Positions 9,045 through 17,736 of a stretch of 64,000 nucleotides of DNA are shown piece by piece. Source of the stretch: Chloroflexota bacterium (GTDB taxonomy: Bacteria; Chloroflexota; Dehalococcoidia; Bin125). The DNA lies in NCBI GenBank assembly GCA_028875225.1, contig JAPPFB010000021.1, forward strand, positions 149,308 through 213,307, written 5' to 3'. Both the position numbers and the translations under genes were made by a program. A model generated the notes under the pieces. It saw only the letters and a list, made by a program, of their open reading frames with translations. It had not been told where the DNA came from and did not search any database. Within the stretch, counting starts at the first letter, position 1, and every line of letters begins with the position of its first letter.

Positions 9045-10139
9045 ATGACCTCCACCGCAGCGATGTTCTCCTACGCCGACACCGCCTGGCCCGTGCTGGA
9101 ACGCACGGCCGAAGCGCATCGCCGCAGCTGGGACATGCTGGCCGCGCCAGGCGAATGGTGGACCGGCGCCGAGCGGATCAGCATCGCTGCCGAGTGCCGC
9201 CGCGCGTCGGCGCTGGTGGACGGCCTGCCCGATCCAGGGCCTGGGCCGGCCGAACTGCCCGAGGCCGCCGTCTTCGCCATCCACAAGCTGATCGGCGATC
9301 TGCCCAACGTCACTCACGATTGGTACGACGAGACGATCAGCGCCGAAGGCATGTCCGACGCGCGCTACATCGAGATGCTGGGCGTCGTGGTCCATATCTG
9401 GTCGGTCGACGAGTTCCACCGCGCGCTGGACATTGACCTGGAGCCGCTCCCCGATCCGATTCCCGGAGAGCCGACGCAGGTTCGCCCCTCTGGAGCCAGG
9501 GCGCACGGCAGTTGGCCGCAGACGATCCTGCCGGAAGATCTGCACGAGAGCGAAGCGGACATCTACGGCGGAATGGAGCGCACATCCAACGTGCGCGCGG
9601 CGATGAGTCTGCATCCCGACAGCGTGCGCTGGCTGACCGATCTCTTCGACGCCCACTATCTGAGCTGGATTGAGATCCAGTCCGAGCAGGAGCCGTTCCG
9701 CGTACTCACGCGGCCGCAACGCGAGCTGGTCGCAGCCCGCGTCTCGGCGCTCAATGAGTGCTTCTATTGAACGATTTCCCATGTGATGCTGCTCGGTCGG
9801 AACAGCGAAGGCAACGAAGCGCTCAACCTGAACGGCACGGTGCGCAACGAGGTCGACAGCGGAATCGAGCACGGAGACGTGCTGCTGCGTTTCTCCGATG
9901 CCGCCGTCGGCCGCTCCGATGATCTCGCCGCGGCGCGCGAGGCGCTCAGTGTCGCCATGGGCCCCGACGCAGTCGTCGACTGCGCCGCAACCATCGCCAA
10001 CTTCCAGCGCATGGTCCGCATCGCGGACGGCTGCGGCATTCCCCTGGACCCGTTCTCAAGGGAAGAATCGGCGAAGTGGCGAGACGGCCTCGGCATCGAC
10101 AACTTCCGCAGCCGGGGGAATACGTTCAGCCAGGCCTGA
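9045..10139 (+). CDS. AhpD-like (carboxymuconolactone decarboxylase family) selenoprotein, Sec at codon 242
   Basis: This is a tandem paralogue of the preceding gene, 14 bases downstream. Reading the UGA at 9768-9770 as Sec gives 364 residues. The context is ELVAARVSALNECFY, UGA, TISHVMLLG, the same CxxU-x-x-SH active-site pattern as its neighbour. After the UGA the frame continues for 123 codons with matching sequence (TIANFQRMVRIADGCGIPLD). The N-terminal module (GEWWTGAERISIAAE, LPEAAVFAIHKLIGDL) again lacks the CxxC. Independent conservation of the extension in two copies argues strongly against a nonsense mutation. Its own SECIS-like hairpin lies at the same distance from the UGA. A conventional annotation would stop at residue 241 and call a separate small ORF. 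Confidence 0.87.
9788..9806 (+). promoter_or_regulatory. SECIS-like hairpin of the second AhpD-like selenoprotein gene
   Basis: The stem GCTGCTC / GAACAGC (seven positions, one C-A mismatch) closes loop GGTCG. The loop starts 24 bases after the UGA, exactly as in the neighbouring paralogue, although the primary sequence of stem and loop differs. Confidence 0.68.
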
Positions 10140-10162
10140 CTACAGCCACTCCCCTGCCCCGT

Positions 10163-10294
10163 GCCCCGACGCGGGGCTCAGACCTCGGTTGTCGTTCAGG
10201 ACGACGCGCCGTTGCTTGGCTCGGCCTGCAGCAACTGAAAGGTCGCCCCGCCGTCGGCGTTGGCTGCGCTGGGCCCCGCGTCAGAGCGCGGGGC
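10163..10294. repeat. Paired GC-rich palindromes in inverted orientation (REPIN-like)
   Basis: Two hairpins, GCCCCG-ACG-CGGGGC (10163-10177) and GCCCCGCG-TCAGAG-CGCGGGGC (10273-10294), flank 95 bases in the gap between the second selenoprotein gene and the convergent ribH. A similar pair occurs at 50712-50875. The arrangement of two palindromes pointing at each other resembles REP doublets. It could also serve as a bidirectional terminator. Confidence 0.5.
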
Positions 10295-10325
10295 ATCGAG
10301 AACTTCGGGTGGAGGACAGAGATTG

Positions 10326-10814
10326 CTATTCGATCGTCGCCAGCAGCCGGGCGATCTCAATCGCCGCCTGGGCTGCCTCTTCGCCTTTGTTGCCGGCTGA
10401 GCCGCCGGCTCTGGCCATCGCCAGGGCCACCGTCTGCGTGGCCAACACCTCGAAGATCACCGGCACGCCCGTGTCCAGCCCGACCCTCGCGATCCCCTGT
10501 GTCGCGCCGTCCACGACGAGCCGGTAGTGATCGGTTTCACCCAGGATCACCGCGCCCAGGCAGATCACGGCGTCAAACCGGCCGGTCTGGGCGCACTTCT
10601 GTGCGGCGATCGGGATCTCGAATGCGCCGGGCACCCAGTAGATGTCGATCTCGTCGCTGTCGGCGCCGTTCTCCTCGAGATGGTCGATGCAGCCGTCGAG
10701 CAGCTTGCTGGTCACGAAGTCGTTGAACTTGCTCACCACCACGGCAAAGCGCAGACCGCTGGCTGGCCCGTGTTCGGGATCCGGATTCGCCGCGCCGTCG
10801 TGGACTCTTGGCAT
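10326..10814 (-). CDS. ribH: 6,7-dimethyl-8-ribityllumazine synthase
   Basis: This 162-residue enzyme condenses 5-amino-6-ribitylaminouracil with dihydroxybutanone phosphate in riboflavin synthesis. Diagnostic segments are VVVSKFNDFVTSKLLDG, the substrate-binding VPGAFEIP, GAVILGETDHYRLV with the catalytic-region His, and the C-terminal GNKGEEAA. It is the last gene of the ribD-ribE-ribBA-ribH set, 17 bases after ribBA. The N-terminus has about 20 extra polar residues before the conserved core. All four enzymes of the late pathway are clustered here. Confidence 0.96.
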   Translation of the reverse strand: MPRVHDGAANPDPEHGPASGLRFAVVVSKFNDFVTSKLLDGCIDHLEENGADSDEIDIYWVPGAFEIPIAAQKCAQTGRFDAVICLGAVILGETDHYRLVVDGATQGIARVGLDTGVPVIFEVLATQTVALAMARAGGSAGNKGEEAAQAAIEIARLLATIE

Positions 10815-10831
10815 GTCGGGCTGTTTGCGGC

Positions 10832-12199
10832 CTAGCCGATCGCCGCGCGGCGGGTCGGTGGATGACCGTCGTCGCCCGGATCGGTGGCCGCGATGTCGTC
10901 ACTGTCGAGCAGGTGCCCCATCTTCTCCTGTTTGACCGACAGATAGCGGACGTTGTGGGGATTGGCGGACGCGATCACCGGTACCCGCTCCACGATCTCC
11001 AGTCCGTATCCGGACAGTCCGTGACGCTTCGCCGGATTGTTGGTCATCAGGCGGATGCGATGCACACCCAGATCCCGCAAGATCTGCATACCGATCCCGT
11101 AGTCACGCCGATCGGCTGCGAAGCCCAGCGCGAGGTTGGCCTCGACCGTGTCCATGCCCTGATCCTGCAAGGCATAGGCGGCGATCTTGTTGTGCAGACC
11201 GATCCCACGACCTTCCTGCGCCATGTAGACAATCACGCCGCGTCGTTCTTCGGCAACGCGGCGCATTGCAATCTCAAGTTGCTCGCCGCAATCGCAGCGC
11301 TGCGACGAGAACACATCGCCGGTCAAACACTGCGAGTGGACCCGAACCAGGGTCGGTTCACCGCCGCCGACGTGGCCCATCACGAGGGCGACGTGCTCCT
11401 CGGAGTGGTCGCGAGTGCGGTAGCCGATCAGCTGCCAGGTGCCCATCGGCGTTGGCAGTTTCGCTTCGGAGACCCGGTCGACCAACTGCTCAGTGCGCAG
11501 TCGGTACTGGATGATCTGCTCGACCGAGACGATCTTGATCTTGTGCCGTCGCGAGAATCGGACCAATTCCGGCAGGCGCGCCATATCGCCGTTGCGCTTC
11601 ATGATCTCGCAGATCACGGCCCCCGGCTGTAGGCCGGCCAGCCTACAGAGATCGACCGACGCCTCGGTCTGTCCGGCCCGGACCAGCACCCCGCCTTCGC
11701 GGGCCCGGAGCGGGAACATATGGCCCGGCCGGACCAGGTCTTCCGGGGTGGAATTCGGATCCATGAGCACCTGCACCGTGCGCGCGCGGTCGGGCGCGGA
11801 GATGCCGGTCGTCACGCCGGACCGAGCCTCGACCGAGACGGTAAAGGCCGTGCCCAGTGGCGCGGTGTTCGAACCTTGCTCGACCATCAGGCGCAGGTCC
11901 AGTCGGTCGAGCATTCCGCCGTCCATGGCCACGCAGATCAGGCCGCGGCCATGCATCGCCATGAAATTAATCGTGTCCGAGGTCACGAACTGCGCCGGCA
12001 GCGCCAGATCGCCTTCGTTCTCCCGATCCTCGTCGTCCGTGATGATCAGCGGCTCGCCCTGGGCGAACGCCTCGATCGCCTCCTCGACAGAGCAAAACGG
12101 GGACTTGCGCCGTCGGCCGCTCGTGCGCTGGGCCGGTCGCGGCTTCTTCTGTTCGGTGAGGCTGGAGTTCGACGCCGCCTGGACCTTCGAATCCGTCAT
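10832..12199 (-). CDS. ribBA: Bifunctional 3,4-dihydroxy-2-butanone-4-phosphate synthase / GTP cyclohydrolase II
   Basis: The 455-residue protein has an N-terminal DHBP synthase domain (ITDDEDRENEGDL metal-binding motif, GHMFPLRAREGGVL) and a C-terminal GTP cyclohydrolase II domain. The latter has the zinc cysteines in HSQCLTGDVFSSQRCDCG, plus MAQEGRGIGLHNK and TNNPAKR. It supplies both entry substrates of riboflavin synthesis. The start overlaps the ribE stop by four bases. A basic 35-residue N-terminal extension precedes the conserved start, and its exact beginning could be later. Confidence 0.96.
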   Translation of the reverse strand: MTDSKVQAASNSSLTEQKKPRPAQRTSGRRRKSPFCSVEEAIEAFAQGEPLIITDDEDRENEGDLALPAQFVTSDTINFMAMHGRGLICVAMDGGMLDRLDLRLMVEQGSNTAPLGTAFTVSVEARSGVTTGISAPDRARTVQVLMDPNSTPEDLVRPGHMFPLRAREGGVLVRAGQTEASVDLCRLAGLQPGAVICEIMKRNGDMARLPELVRFSRRHKIKIVSVEQIIQYRLRTEQLVDRVSEAKLPTPMGTWQLIGYRTRDHSEEHVALVMGHVGGGEPTLVRVHSQCLTGDVFSSQRCDCGEQLEIAMRRVAEERRGVIVYMAQEGRGIGLHNKIAAYALQDQGMDTVEANLALGFAADRRDYGIGMQILRDLGVHRIRLMTNNPAKRHGLSGYGLEIVERVPVIASANPHNVRYLSVKQEKMGHLLDSDDIAATDPGDDGHPPTRRAAIG

Positions 12200-12834
12200 C
12201 GGGCCCCGCCTTCACTCGCATCCCGCGCCCCGAGCCGTTCCTCCAGGATCTGGTCGATCCTGGTTTCCAGCAGTTCATCCACGTATCGCGCCAGGATGTC
12301 GGTTTCGAGGTTCACGGCATCGCCAGGTCGTCGGTCGAGCAGGTTGGTGTGCTGCTGAGTGTACTGAACGAGTGACACCGCAAAGCCGGACTCATCCTTG
12401 TCGATAATCGTCAGCGACACGCCATCGATGCAGACAGGGCCCTTGACAATCATGTGACGCAGCAGATCAGCCGGCGCGTCGTAGGTCACGACGATCGCGT
12501 CCGACTCCGGCCGGGTGTCCCGAAATGCGCCCCGACCCTCAACCACGCCGCGCACCAGGTGCCCGGACAGCCGGTCCATCGGCCGCACCGAGCGCTCAAG
12601 ATTAACCCGATCGCCCACCTGCAGATCGCCCAGGTTCGAACGCCGATACGTCTCCGGCATCAGGTTGGCCAGGAACTGGCTCGACTCAATGTGGGTGACC
12701 GTCAAGTCAACCCCATTGATTGCGATGCTGTCTCCCAGCTGCGCGTCCTCGAGGATCATCGGCGCTGAGATCCGCAACAGACCCTCGGCCGCTTCCGTGA
12801 TCTCGCCGACCTCTTCGATGATGCCCGTGAACAT
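12196..12834 (-). CDS. ribE: Riboflavin synthase alpha chain
   Basis: The 212-residue protein contains two lumazine-binding repeats typical of riboflavin synthase. Repeat one starts MFTGIIEEVGEI with DSIAINGVDLTVTH, and repeat two has LVRGVVEGRG and CIDGVSLTIID. The enzyme dismutates two lumazines to riboflavin. Repeat one has INGVDLTV where INGVCLTV is common, i.e. Cys to Asp. It is translationally coupled to ribBA. About 135 bases separate it from ribD, with no recognisable FMN riboswitch. Confidence 0.95.
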   Translation of the reverse strand: MFTGIIEEVGEITEAAEGLLRISAPMILEDAQLGDSIAINGVDLTVTHIESSQFLANLMPETYRRSNLGDLQVGDRVNLERSVRPMDRLSGHLVRGVVEGRGAFRDTRPESDAIVVTYDAPADLLRHMIVKGPVCIDGVSLTIIDKDESGFAVSLVQYTQQHTNLLDRRPGDAVNLETDILARYVDELLETRIDQILEERLGARDASEGGAR

Positions 12835-12969
12835 CGCTCGCCCCCGAAATCTGGTTCGTCGGCGTCAATGCTAGCCCCGGATCCCCAAACATCGCGCATA
12901 ACGCGCAGCCGGAAACTGCTCAACACAATGGGAGTTGTGGAGCGATGGTGAAAAACGAATAGTGATTGC

Positions 12970-14628
12970 TTATGAATGCAGCCGCTTGATCAACACGTCC
13001 GAGCTATTGGCGTCGCGACGGTAGTAGCGATAGCCGGACGACCTGTATTGCTCCCGGCTGAGTCCGATGGCACTCGAGGTCGTCAACGTCAGCCACTCTG
13101 CGTCCCGCCCGCTGGCTGACGCCTCGCAGGAGTCCCTCAGCCGTTCCGCCACGCTCGCCGGAGCATCGGGCCGGACGGCCAGACAGCGAATGGCAGCCCG
13201 CTCGTTGGCGAAGCTGACCGCGGCAACACCGAGGACATCGTCGAACACTTCCGCCTCGCCCTGCGCGTCTGTGCGCGCGCCCTGTCTCGTCGCGAGCCAG
13301 ACTACCGCGTCCCCGGTGCGGGCTTCGGCCAGCAGTTCCTCGCACTTCGGCGGGCGCTCGACAATCTGCGATGCCAAGAGCTGGTCCACGGCGTCGACAT
13401 CCGCCTGTCCGGCCGGTCGAATGCGGACATCCAGTTCGCGCTCTGGAATGACCGGATAGCCGCTGACGAGCAGGTCCGCGCCCAAGCGTTCAACCTCCAT
13501 GTTGGTCAGCCGTAACACGTCGAGCATCCGCTCGGCCCCCCGTCCGCGCACGGCCGTCTGCGCGTCGCCGCCGATGATCATCGGCGCCACGACTGCCGTC
13601 ACCTTGTTGACCAACTGCTGGTCGAAGAACGAACCCAGCACCTCGCCCCCGCCTTCTACCAGCAGGCTGACCACCCCTCGCTCCCGGCCGAGCAGATCGA
13701 GCAGTGCGGACAACGACACCCGCCCGTCCTCGTCTGTCGGAAGCTCGACGATGTTGACTCCTCGAGCAGCCAACATCTCACTCCACTCCAATGGCGCTTC
13801 CGATGTCGTGGCGATCAGCGTGGGCGAGGACGAAGTGTCCTCGAGGACCCGACTCTCCAGCGGCGTCCGACCGCGACTGTCGAGGACTACGCGCAGCGGC
13901 TGCGGTACCGGACCACTCCAACGCTCCGGACGCGCGGTGAGCTGCGGGTTGTCGACGATGATCGTCTCAACCCCCACCAGCATGGCGTCGAACAACGGCC
14001 GGTTCTGGTGCGCCCAGTTGAGCGTCTGCGGCCCCGAGATCCATCGCGAGTCGCCGCTGGTCGACGCGATCCGGCCGTCGAGCGACGCCGCGAACTTGGC
14101 CGTCACGAACGGCCGGCCGGTCCGGCGATGGTGCGCGTACGCCTCATAGTGAACAGCGCCTTCCGCCGCGCCGTCGCCCAGGCTCACGTCGATGCCCGCC
14201 TCGCGAAGCTGCTCCAGTCCGCGACCCGACACGCGCGGATCCGGGTCGCCGACCGCCACAATGACCTTGGCGATTCCCGCTTCGATGATCGCCTCCGTGC
14301 AGGGCGGCGTCCGACCGAAGTGAGCGCACGGCTCGAGGGTGACGTACATCGAGGCGCCTCGCGCGAGCTCGCCCGCCTGCCGCAACGCCATCACCTCGGC
14401 ATGCGGCCCACCAGGACGCGCCGTGTCCTGGGATTGGCGCGGGCGGCCGTGTCGTGAAGAAGGATCAGCGCCGCCCGGCGGCTGCGTCGCACCCTCCCCA
14501 ATGATCTCGGAGCCGTGTGCGATCACTGCGCCGACCGCCGGATTGGGACTGGTCGTCCCGCGCACGGCGCGGGCTAGCTCGAACGCCCGCGACATCAGGC
14601 GTGAGCTGCCGGCCGAGCGGGCGCTCAT
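12970..14628 (-). CDS. ribD: RibD deaminase/reductase fused to a C-terminal GNAT-like acetyltransferase domain
   Basis: The protein has 552 residues against about 360 for a normal RibD. Residues 1-150 form the zinc deaminase (GGPHAEVMAL, EPCAHFGRTPPCTEAI), with an unusual 20-residue polar insert before the His motif. Residues 165-390 form the NADPH-dependent reductase (FAASLDGRIAS, GDSRWISG, LLVEGGGEVLGSF). From about 395 onward a GNAT-like module follows: LDVRIRPAGQADVDAVDQLL at its start, a VLGVAAVSF strand, IRCLAVRPD, and a C-terminal YRSSGYRYYRR. GNAT assignment is by pattern only. The start overlaps the stop of the upstream anti-sigma gene, so riboflavin genes and sigma/anti-sigma genes may share a transcript. 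Confidence 0.9.
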   Translation of the reverse strand: MSARSAGSSRLMSRAFELARAVRGTTSPNPAVGAVIAHGSEIIGEGATQPPGGADPSSRHGRPRQSQDTARPGGPHAEVMALRQAGELARGASMYVTLEPCAHFGRTPPCTEAIIEAGIAKVIVAVGDPDPRVSGRGLEQLREAGIDVSLGDGAAEGAVHYEAYAHHRRTGRPFVTAKFAASLDGRIASTSGDSRWISGPQTLNWAHQNRPLFDAMLVGVETIIVDNPQLTARPERWSGPVPQPLRVVLDSRGRTPLESRVLEDTSSSPTLIATTSEAPLEWSEMLAARGVNIVELPTDEDGRVSLSALLDLLGRERGVVSLLVEGGGEVLGSFFDQQLVNKVTAVVAPMIIGGDAQTAVRGRGAERMLDVLRLTNMEVERLGADLLVSGYPVIPERELDVRIRPAGQADVDAVDQLLASQIVERPPKCEELLAEARTGDAVVWLATRQGARTDAQGEAEVFDDVLGVAAVSFANERAAIRCLAVRPDAPASVAERLRDSCEASASGRDAEWLTLTTSSAIGLSREQYRSSGYRYYRRDANSSDVLIKRLHS

Positions 14629-15797
14629 GCTCGGCGGCGGCGATCGGCAATCGTGAGCACCAGCCAGAACACGGCGGAACTGATCGCCACGGCGGCGAGC
14701 ACGATCTGAACGGGCAGTTCCCAGGATGGATCACGGGCCAGCTGAACCGTCGTCGAGCGAGGTCGTTGCTCAAGCGGCCAATCCGACTCTCCCTGCGCGA
14801 CCGACGTGGCGACGGATCGGGTCTCGGTCGGGCCGGCGGCCGCTTGCTCATCCGCTGAGGATTCCTCGACTCGCGATTCCGCAGCGACCTGGTCGTCCTC
14901 CAGGCGCTGCTCATCCGCCCCATCGGCAGCGTGATCTGCATCTGCGTCCGACGAGACTTCAGCTTCCAATTGCCCCTGTTCTGCCGCCTCCGCCTCATCC
15001 TGATCGGCGACGACGTCCTCGACGTTGACACTCTTGGCTTGGGCGTCCCCGCCGCTTCGGCCGGCCGTCAGCGCGCGGCGCGACGGATCGACGGCCGACT
15101 CATCGGCCGACTCCTGCGCCTCGTGTTGAACCTGCTCCGCCTGATACGCCTCGGCTTGCTGTTCGGCCTCTTCCTGCTCGACCGCCTCCTGGGCCGCTTC
15201 TTGCTGCTCAGCCTGCTCCGAGGCCACCGCCGCGACCGCCGCCCGCTCTTCCTCGGCCTGCTCTTCCTGGGCTGATGCGGCAACAGACTCCGGCTCGCTC
15301 GACGTTGGAGACGCCGCTTCGTCGCTCGCCTCCTCGGCCTGAGCCTGCACTTCGACCTCGTCGGTCACGACCGCCGCAGTCGGCACGCGGGTCGGCTGAG
15401 CGTCAGCCGACGTCGTCGTGAAGTTGACCGTGGGAGAATCAACTGCGTCGAAGACCATGAACGCGGCAAACGTCGCAACGCCGATCGCCGCTGTCGACAT
15501 CGACAGTCGCAATGCCCGTGCGGTCCCTGCCGGTCGTACCGAAATCCGCGCCTGGTCGTCAAGCATCTCCGGAGTCAGCTGGAATGGCGCCGCGCTGTGC
15601 GCCGGCTCGAACCTCCGCAACACGGAGCGCATCTGCTCAAGATCGGCGAGGTACTCCTGCATCTCCTCCGACTCGCCTATTCGCGCCTCGACGCGCGCGC
15701 GATCGCGCAGGGACAGCTCATCATCCAGGTAGGCCGAAACCTCGTCGCGCCAGTCGGCGCGCCGGAACGAGAACCAGCCGATCAGTCCCCACGTCAT
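14625..15797 (-). CDS. Putative anti-sigma factor, membrane protein with long acidic extracytoplasmic region
   Basis: The protein has 390 residues. The N-terminal domain resembles zinc-type anti-sigma domains (VSAYLDDELSLRDRARVEAR), but the HxxxCxxC ligands are absent (IGESEEMQEYL). A first hydrophobic segment (AIGVATFAAFMVFDAV) lies near residue 110. A Glu/Ala/Gln-rich low-complexity stretch of about 200 residues follows, with a second membrane helix (IVLAAVAISSAVFWLVLTIA) just before a short basic tail. It lies downstream of an ECF sigma gene on the same strand, which supports the role. It likely sequesters that sigma factor at the membrane. Confidence 0.68.
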   Translation of the reverse strand: MTWGLIGWFSFRRADWRDEVSAYLDDELSLRDRARVEARIGESEEMQEYLADLEQMRSVLRRFEPAHSAAPFQLTPEMLDDQARISVRPAGTARALRLSMSTAAIGVATFAAFMVFDAVDSPTVNFTTTSADAQPTRVPTAAVVTDEVEVQAQAEEASDEAASPTSSEPESVAASAQEEQAEEERAAVAAVASEQAEQQEAAQEAVEQEEAEQQAEAYQAEQVQHEAQESADESAVDPSRRALTAGRSGGDAQAKSVNVEDVVADQDEAEAAEQGQLEAEVSSDADADHAADGADEQRLEDDQVAAESRVEESSADEQAAAGPTETRSVATSVAQGESDWPLEQRPRSTTVQLARDPSWELPVQIVLAAVAISSAVFWLVLTIADRRRRA

Positions 15798-16012
15798 CTC
15801 ACTGCAACCCCGATTTCCACCTCCGCGCCAGCGACGCTCAGCGGCACTGCCATGTTCTCATCTATGAATTTAGACGCTCGTCGGCCCCCGATAGTTCCGC
15901 CCATCGTCCCAGCTCGGGATCCTGGGGCAGCGTCCGTGCATACATAACCCGATGAAGCCGCCACTTCGTCCCTCAGACCCACTGTCCGACGACAGGCGAT
16001 AGTGTATTTCGG

Positions 16013-16639
16013 TCAGCGATCGGCACTGCGTGGTACCTTCTCCTTGAGCGTGTTGCGCGCGTTGAGAAAGTCTCTCATCGCTGATCGTCCGCGGCTGATC
16101 CGTGATTTCACGGTACCCATCGACCAGCCGGTCGCATCGGCGATCTCGCGATACTCCATGTCGGCAACGTCCCGGTAGAAGACCGCGCGGCGCTGCTCCT
16201 CCGGCAACGAATCCAGCGCGTCCCGCAAGACGCCGCTCAGTTCGATGTTGAGCAGATGATCGTCGAGTGATCGATCGCCGGATTCCGGCGCGAATTGATC
16301 CCCGAGGTCGTCCGTCAGACGGTCCAACGAGGTTGTCGGCCGGCGCTGGCGCTGACGCAGGTGATCGAAGCACGTGCGCCGAGCGATCACACCCAGCCAG
16401 GCCGGAAACTTGCCGCGCTGCTTGTACGTGCTCAGCCGATCCCAGGCTTTGATGAACGACTCCTGCATCAGATCGTCGGCGTCGGCCATGCCGACAATCC
16501 CGCGGCAGGTCGATCGAACTCGCGTCTGATGACGCAGCACGAGGACGTTGAACGCGTCCAGCCGCCCGTCCAACGACACGGCCACCAGCTGGTCGTCGTC
16601 CAGCGCGCCGAGGTCCAGAGGTCCGCCGGGACGGTTCAC
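16013..16639 (-). CDS. ECF-type RNA polymerase sigma factor
   Basis: The 208-residue protein has sigma-70 region 2 (DADDLMQESFIKAWDRL, KFPAWLGVIARRTCFDHLRQ) and region 4 (LDSLPEEQRRAVFYRDVADM, then YREIADATGWSMGTVKSRI). The GTG at 16639 was chosen because GGGGAG sits seven bases upstream. The longer open frame reaches over the divergent aldolase start and is unlikely. The putative anti-sigma gene follows after 215 bases with no other gene. The pair probably controls an envelope or stress regulon and may include the riboflavin genes behind it. Confidence 0.9.
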   Translation of the reverse strand: MNRPGGPLDLGALDDDQLVAVSLDGRLDAFNVLVLRHQTRVRSTCRGIVGMADADDLMQESFIKAWDRLSTYKQRGKFPAWLGVIARRTCFDHLRQRQRRPTTSLDRLTDDLGDQFAPESGDRSLDDHLLNIELSGVLRDALDSLPEEQRRAVFYRDVADMEYREIADATGWSMGTVKSRISRGRSAMRDFLNARNTLKEKVPRSADR

Positions 16640-16721
16640 CAATGCGCTCCCCTGCAGCCGCGCTTGCCCGGAGTTCCCGCCGGCGCCACAGCGGAGGCGC
16701 TGCCTGTGGGACACTGCGGCC

Positions 16722-17561
16722 ATGCCCCTCGCTGATCCAGGCCCAATCATCGCACAAGCGCATGCGCGTGGGTTGGCGGTGATCGGCGCCAACGTATCGA
16801 CCATTCAGATGGTCCGCGGCGTCGTTCGCGCCGCTGAGGATGCGCAACGACCGGTCCTGATCCAGTTCAACCGCTCGGGGCTGTCGTTGATTGGCGGGGT
16901 CGACATCGCGGCCCACGTGGTCAAATCGATCGCCGAGGACTCGGAAGCCGAAATCGCGCTGCATCTCGATCACGCCGACACCCTGGATGAACTGTCTGCC
17001 GCAATCAACGCCGGTTTCGGATCGGTCATGATTGACGGTTCCACGCTGCCCTTTGACCAGCACCTGACCCTGGCCCAATCGGCCAAGGGCCTGGTCACCT
17101 GGTCCCGCCTGTCGCTGGAAGCCGAGTTGGGTCACGTCGCCGGCGATGAAGCCGGCGTCACGATCGGCGACGCGTCATGGACCAACCCCGACGAGGCCGC
17201 CCGCTTCGTCGAAGCAACCGGCGTCGACTGGCTCGCCGTCGCCGTCGGCAACACCCACGGTGGCCCCGCCGTCGGCGGACTGCAAGCCGAACGCCTGCAG
17301 GCAATCCGAGACGTAGCCCCGGTCCCGCTGGTCCTGCACGGAGCCAGCGGCTTGACCGACGACGAACTCCGGGTGGCCGTCAACCTCGGAGTCGCCAAGA
17401 TCAATGTCGGCACCGCCCTCCACCAGGCCGCAGCCAGAGGAATGGCCGACTGGCTGTCCGAGAATCCGAACGACCTGCGTGGCGCGCTCTCTCAATCGGA
17501 AGTCGCGGTGCGAGAAGAGGCCTCAACGCTGCTCGCAGCGACGTGGGCGTTCGGCGGCTGA
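16722..17561 (+). CDS. Class II fructose/tagatose-bisphosphate aldolase family protein
   Basis: The 279-residue zinc-dependent aldolase has metal and substrate motifs in the usual order: ALHLDHADTLDEL (zinc His, catalytic Asp), EAELGHVAG, AVGNTHGG, VLHGASG, and INVGTALHQA near the end. The ATG at 16722 fits the family start (PLADPGPIIAQAHARGLAVIGANV). It cannot be settled by sequence alone whether the substrate is fructose- or tagatose-1,6-bisphosphate or another ketose phosphate. It is divergent from the sigma factor gene, with about 80 bases between starts. Confidence 0.9.
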   Translation: MPLADPGPIIAQAHARGLAVIGANVSTIQMVRGVVRAAEDAQRPVLIQFNRSGLSLIGGVDIAAHVVKSIAEDSEAEIALHLDHADTLDELSAAINAGFGSVMIDGSTLPFDQHLTLAQSAKGLVTWSRLSLEAELGHVAGDEAGVTIGDASWTNPDEAARFVEATGVDWLAVAVGNTHGGPAVGGLQAERLQAIRDVAPVPLVLHGASGLTDDELRVAVNLGVAKINVGTALHQAAARGMADWLSENPNDLRGALSQSEVAVREEASTLLAATWAFGG

Positions 17562-17599
17562 AACGGCGGCGGTTTCCGCTCGTCAAGACCAGAATTGCT

Positions 17600-17608
17600 T
17601 GTTACAAT
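17600..17608 (+). promoter_or_regulatory. Possible extended -10 promoter before the NYN gene
   Basis: TGTTACAAT matches an extended -10 (TGn TANAAT) in a GC-rich intergenic gap, about 130 bases before the NYN start. No clear -35 is seen. Confidence 0.35.
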
Positions 17609-17736
17609 GACTGTGGTGCGCCGCTACGGTCAGCTCTCTACCAGGCGGCGTACAACAGAAAGAGAGCGCACTCCTCCCCGCCCTCCGCGCCTCTCGGGTG
17701 CTGGACTGGCGGGGATTATTGCTGTTTGGAACCGGC

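Noticed and set aside
12835-12969. FMN riboswitch between ribE and ribD
   Set aside because: No RFN-type conserved blocks found, and the ribD start overlaps an upstream gene.
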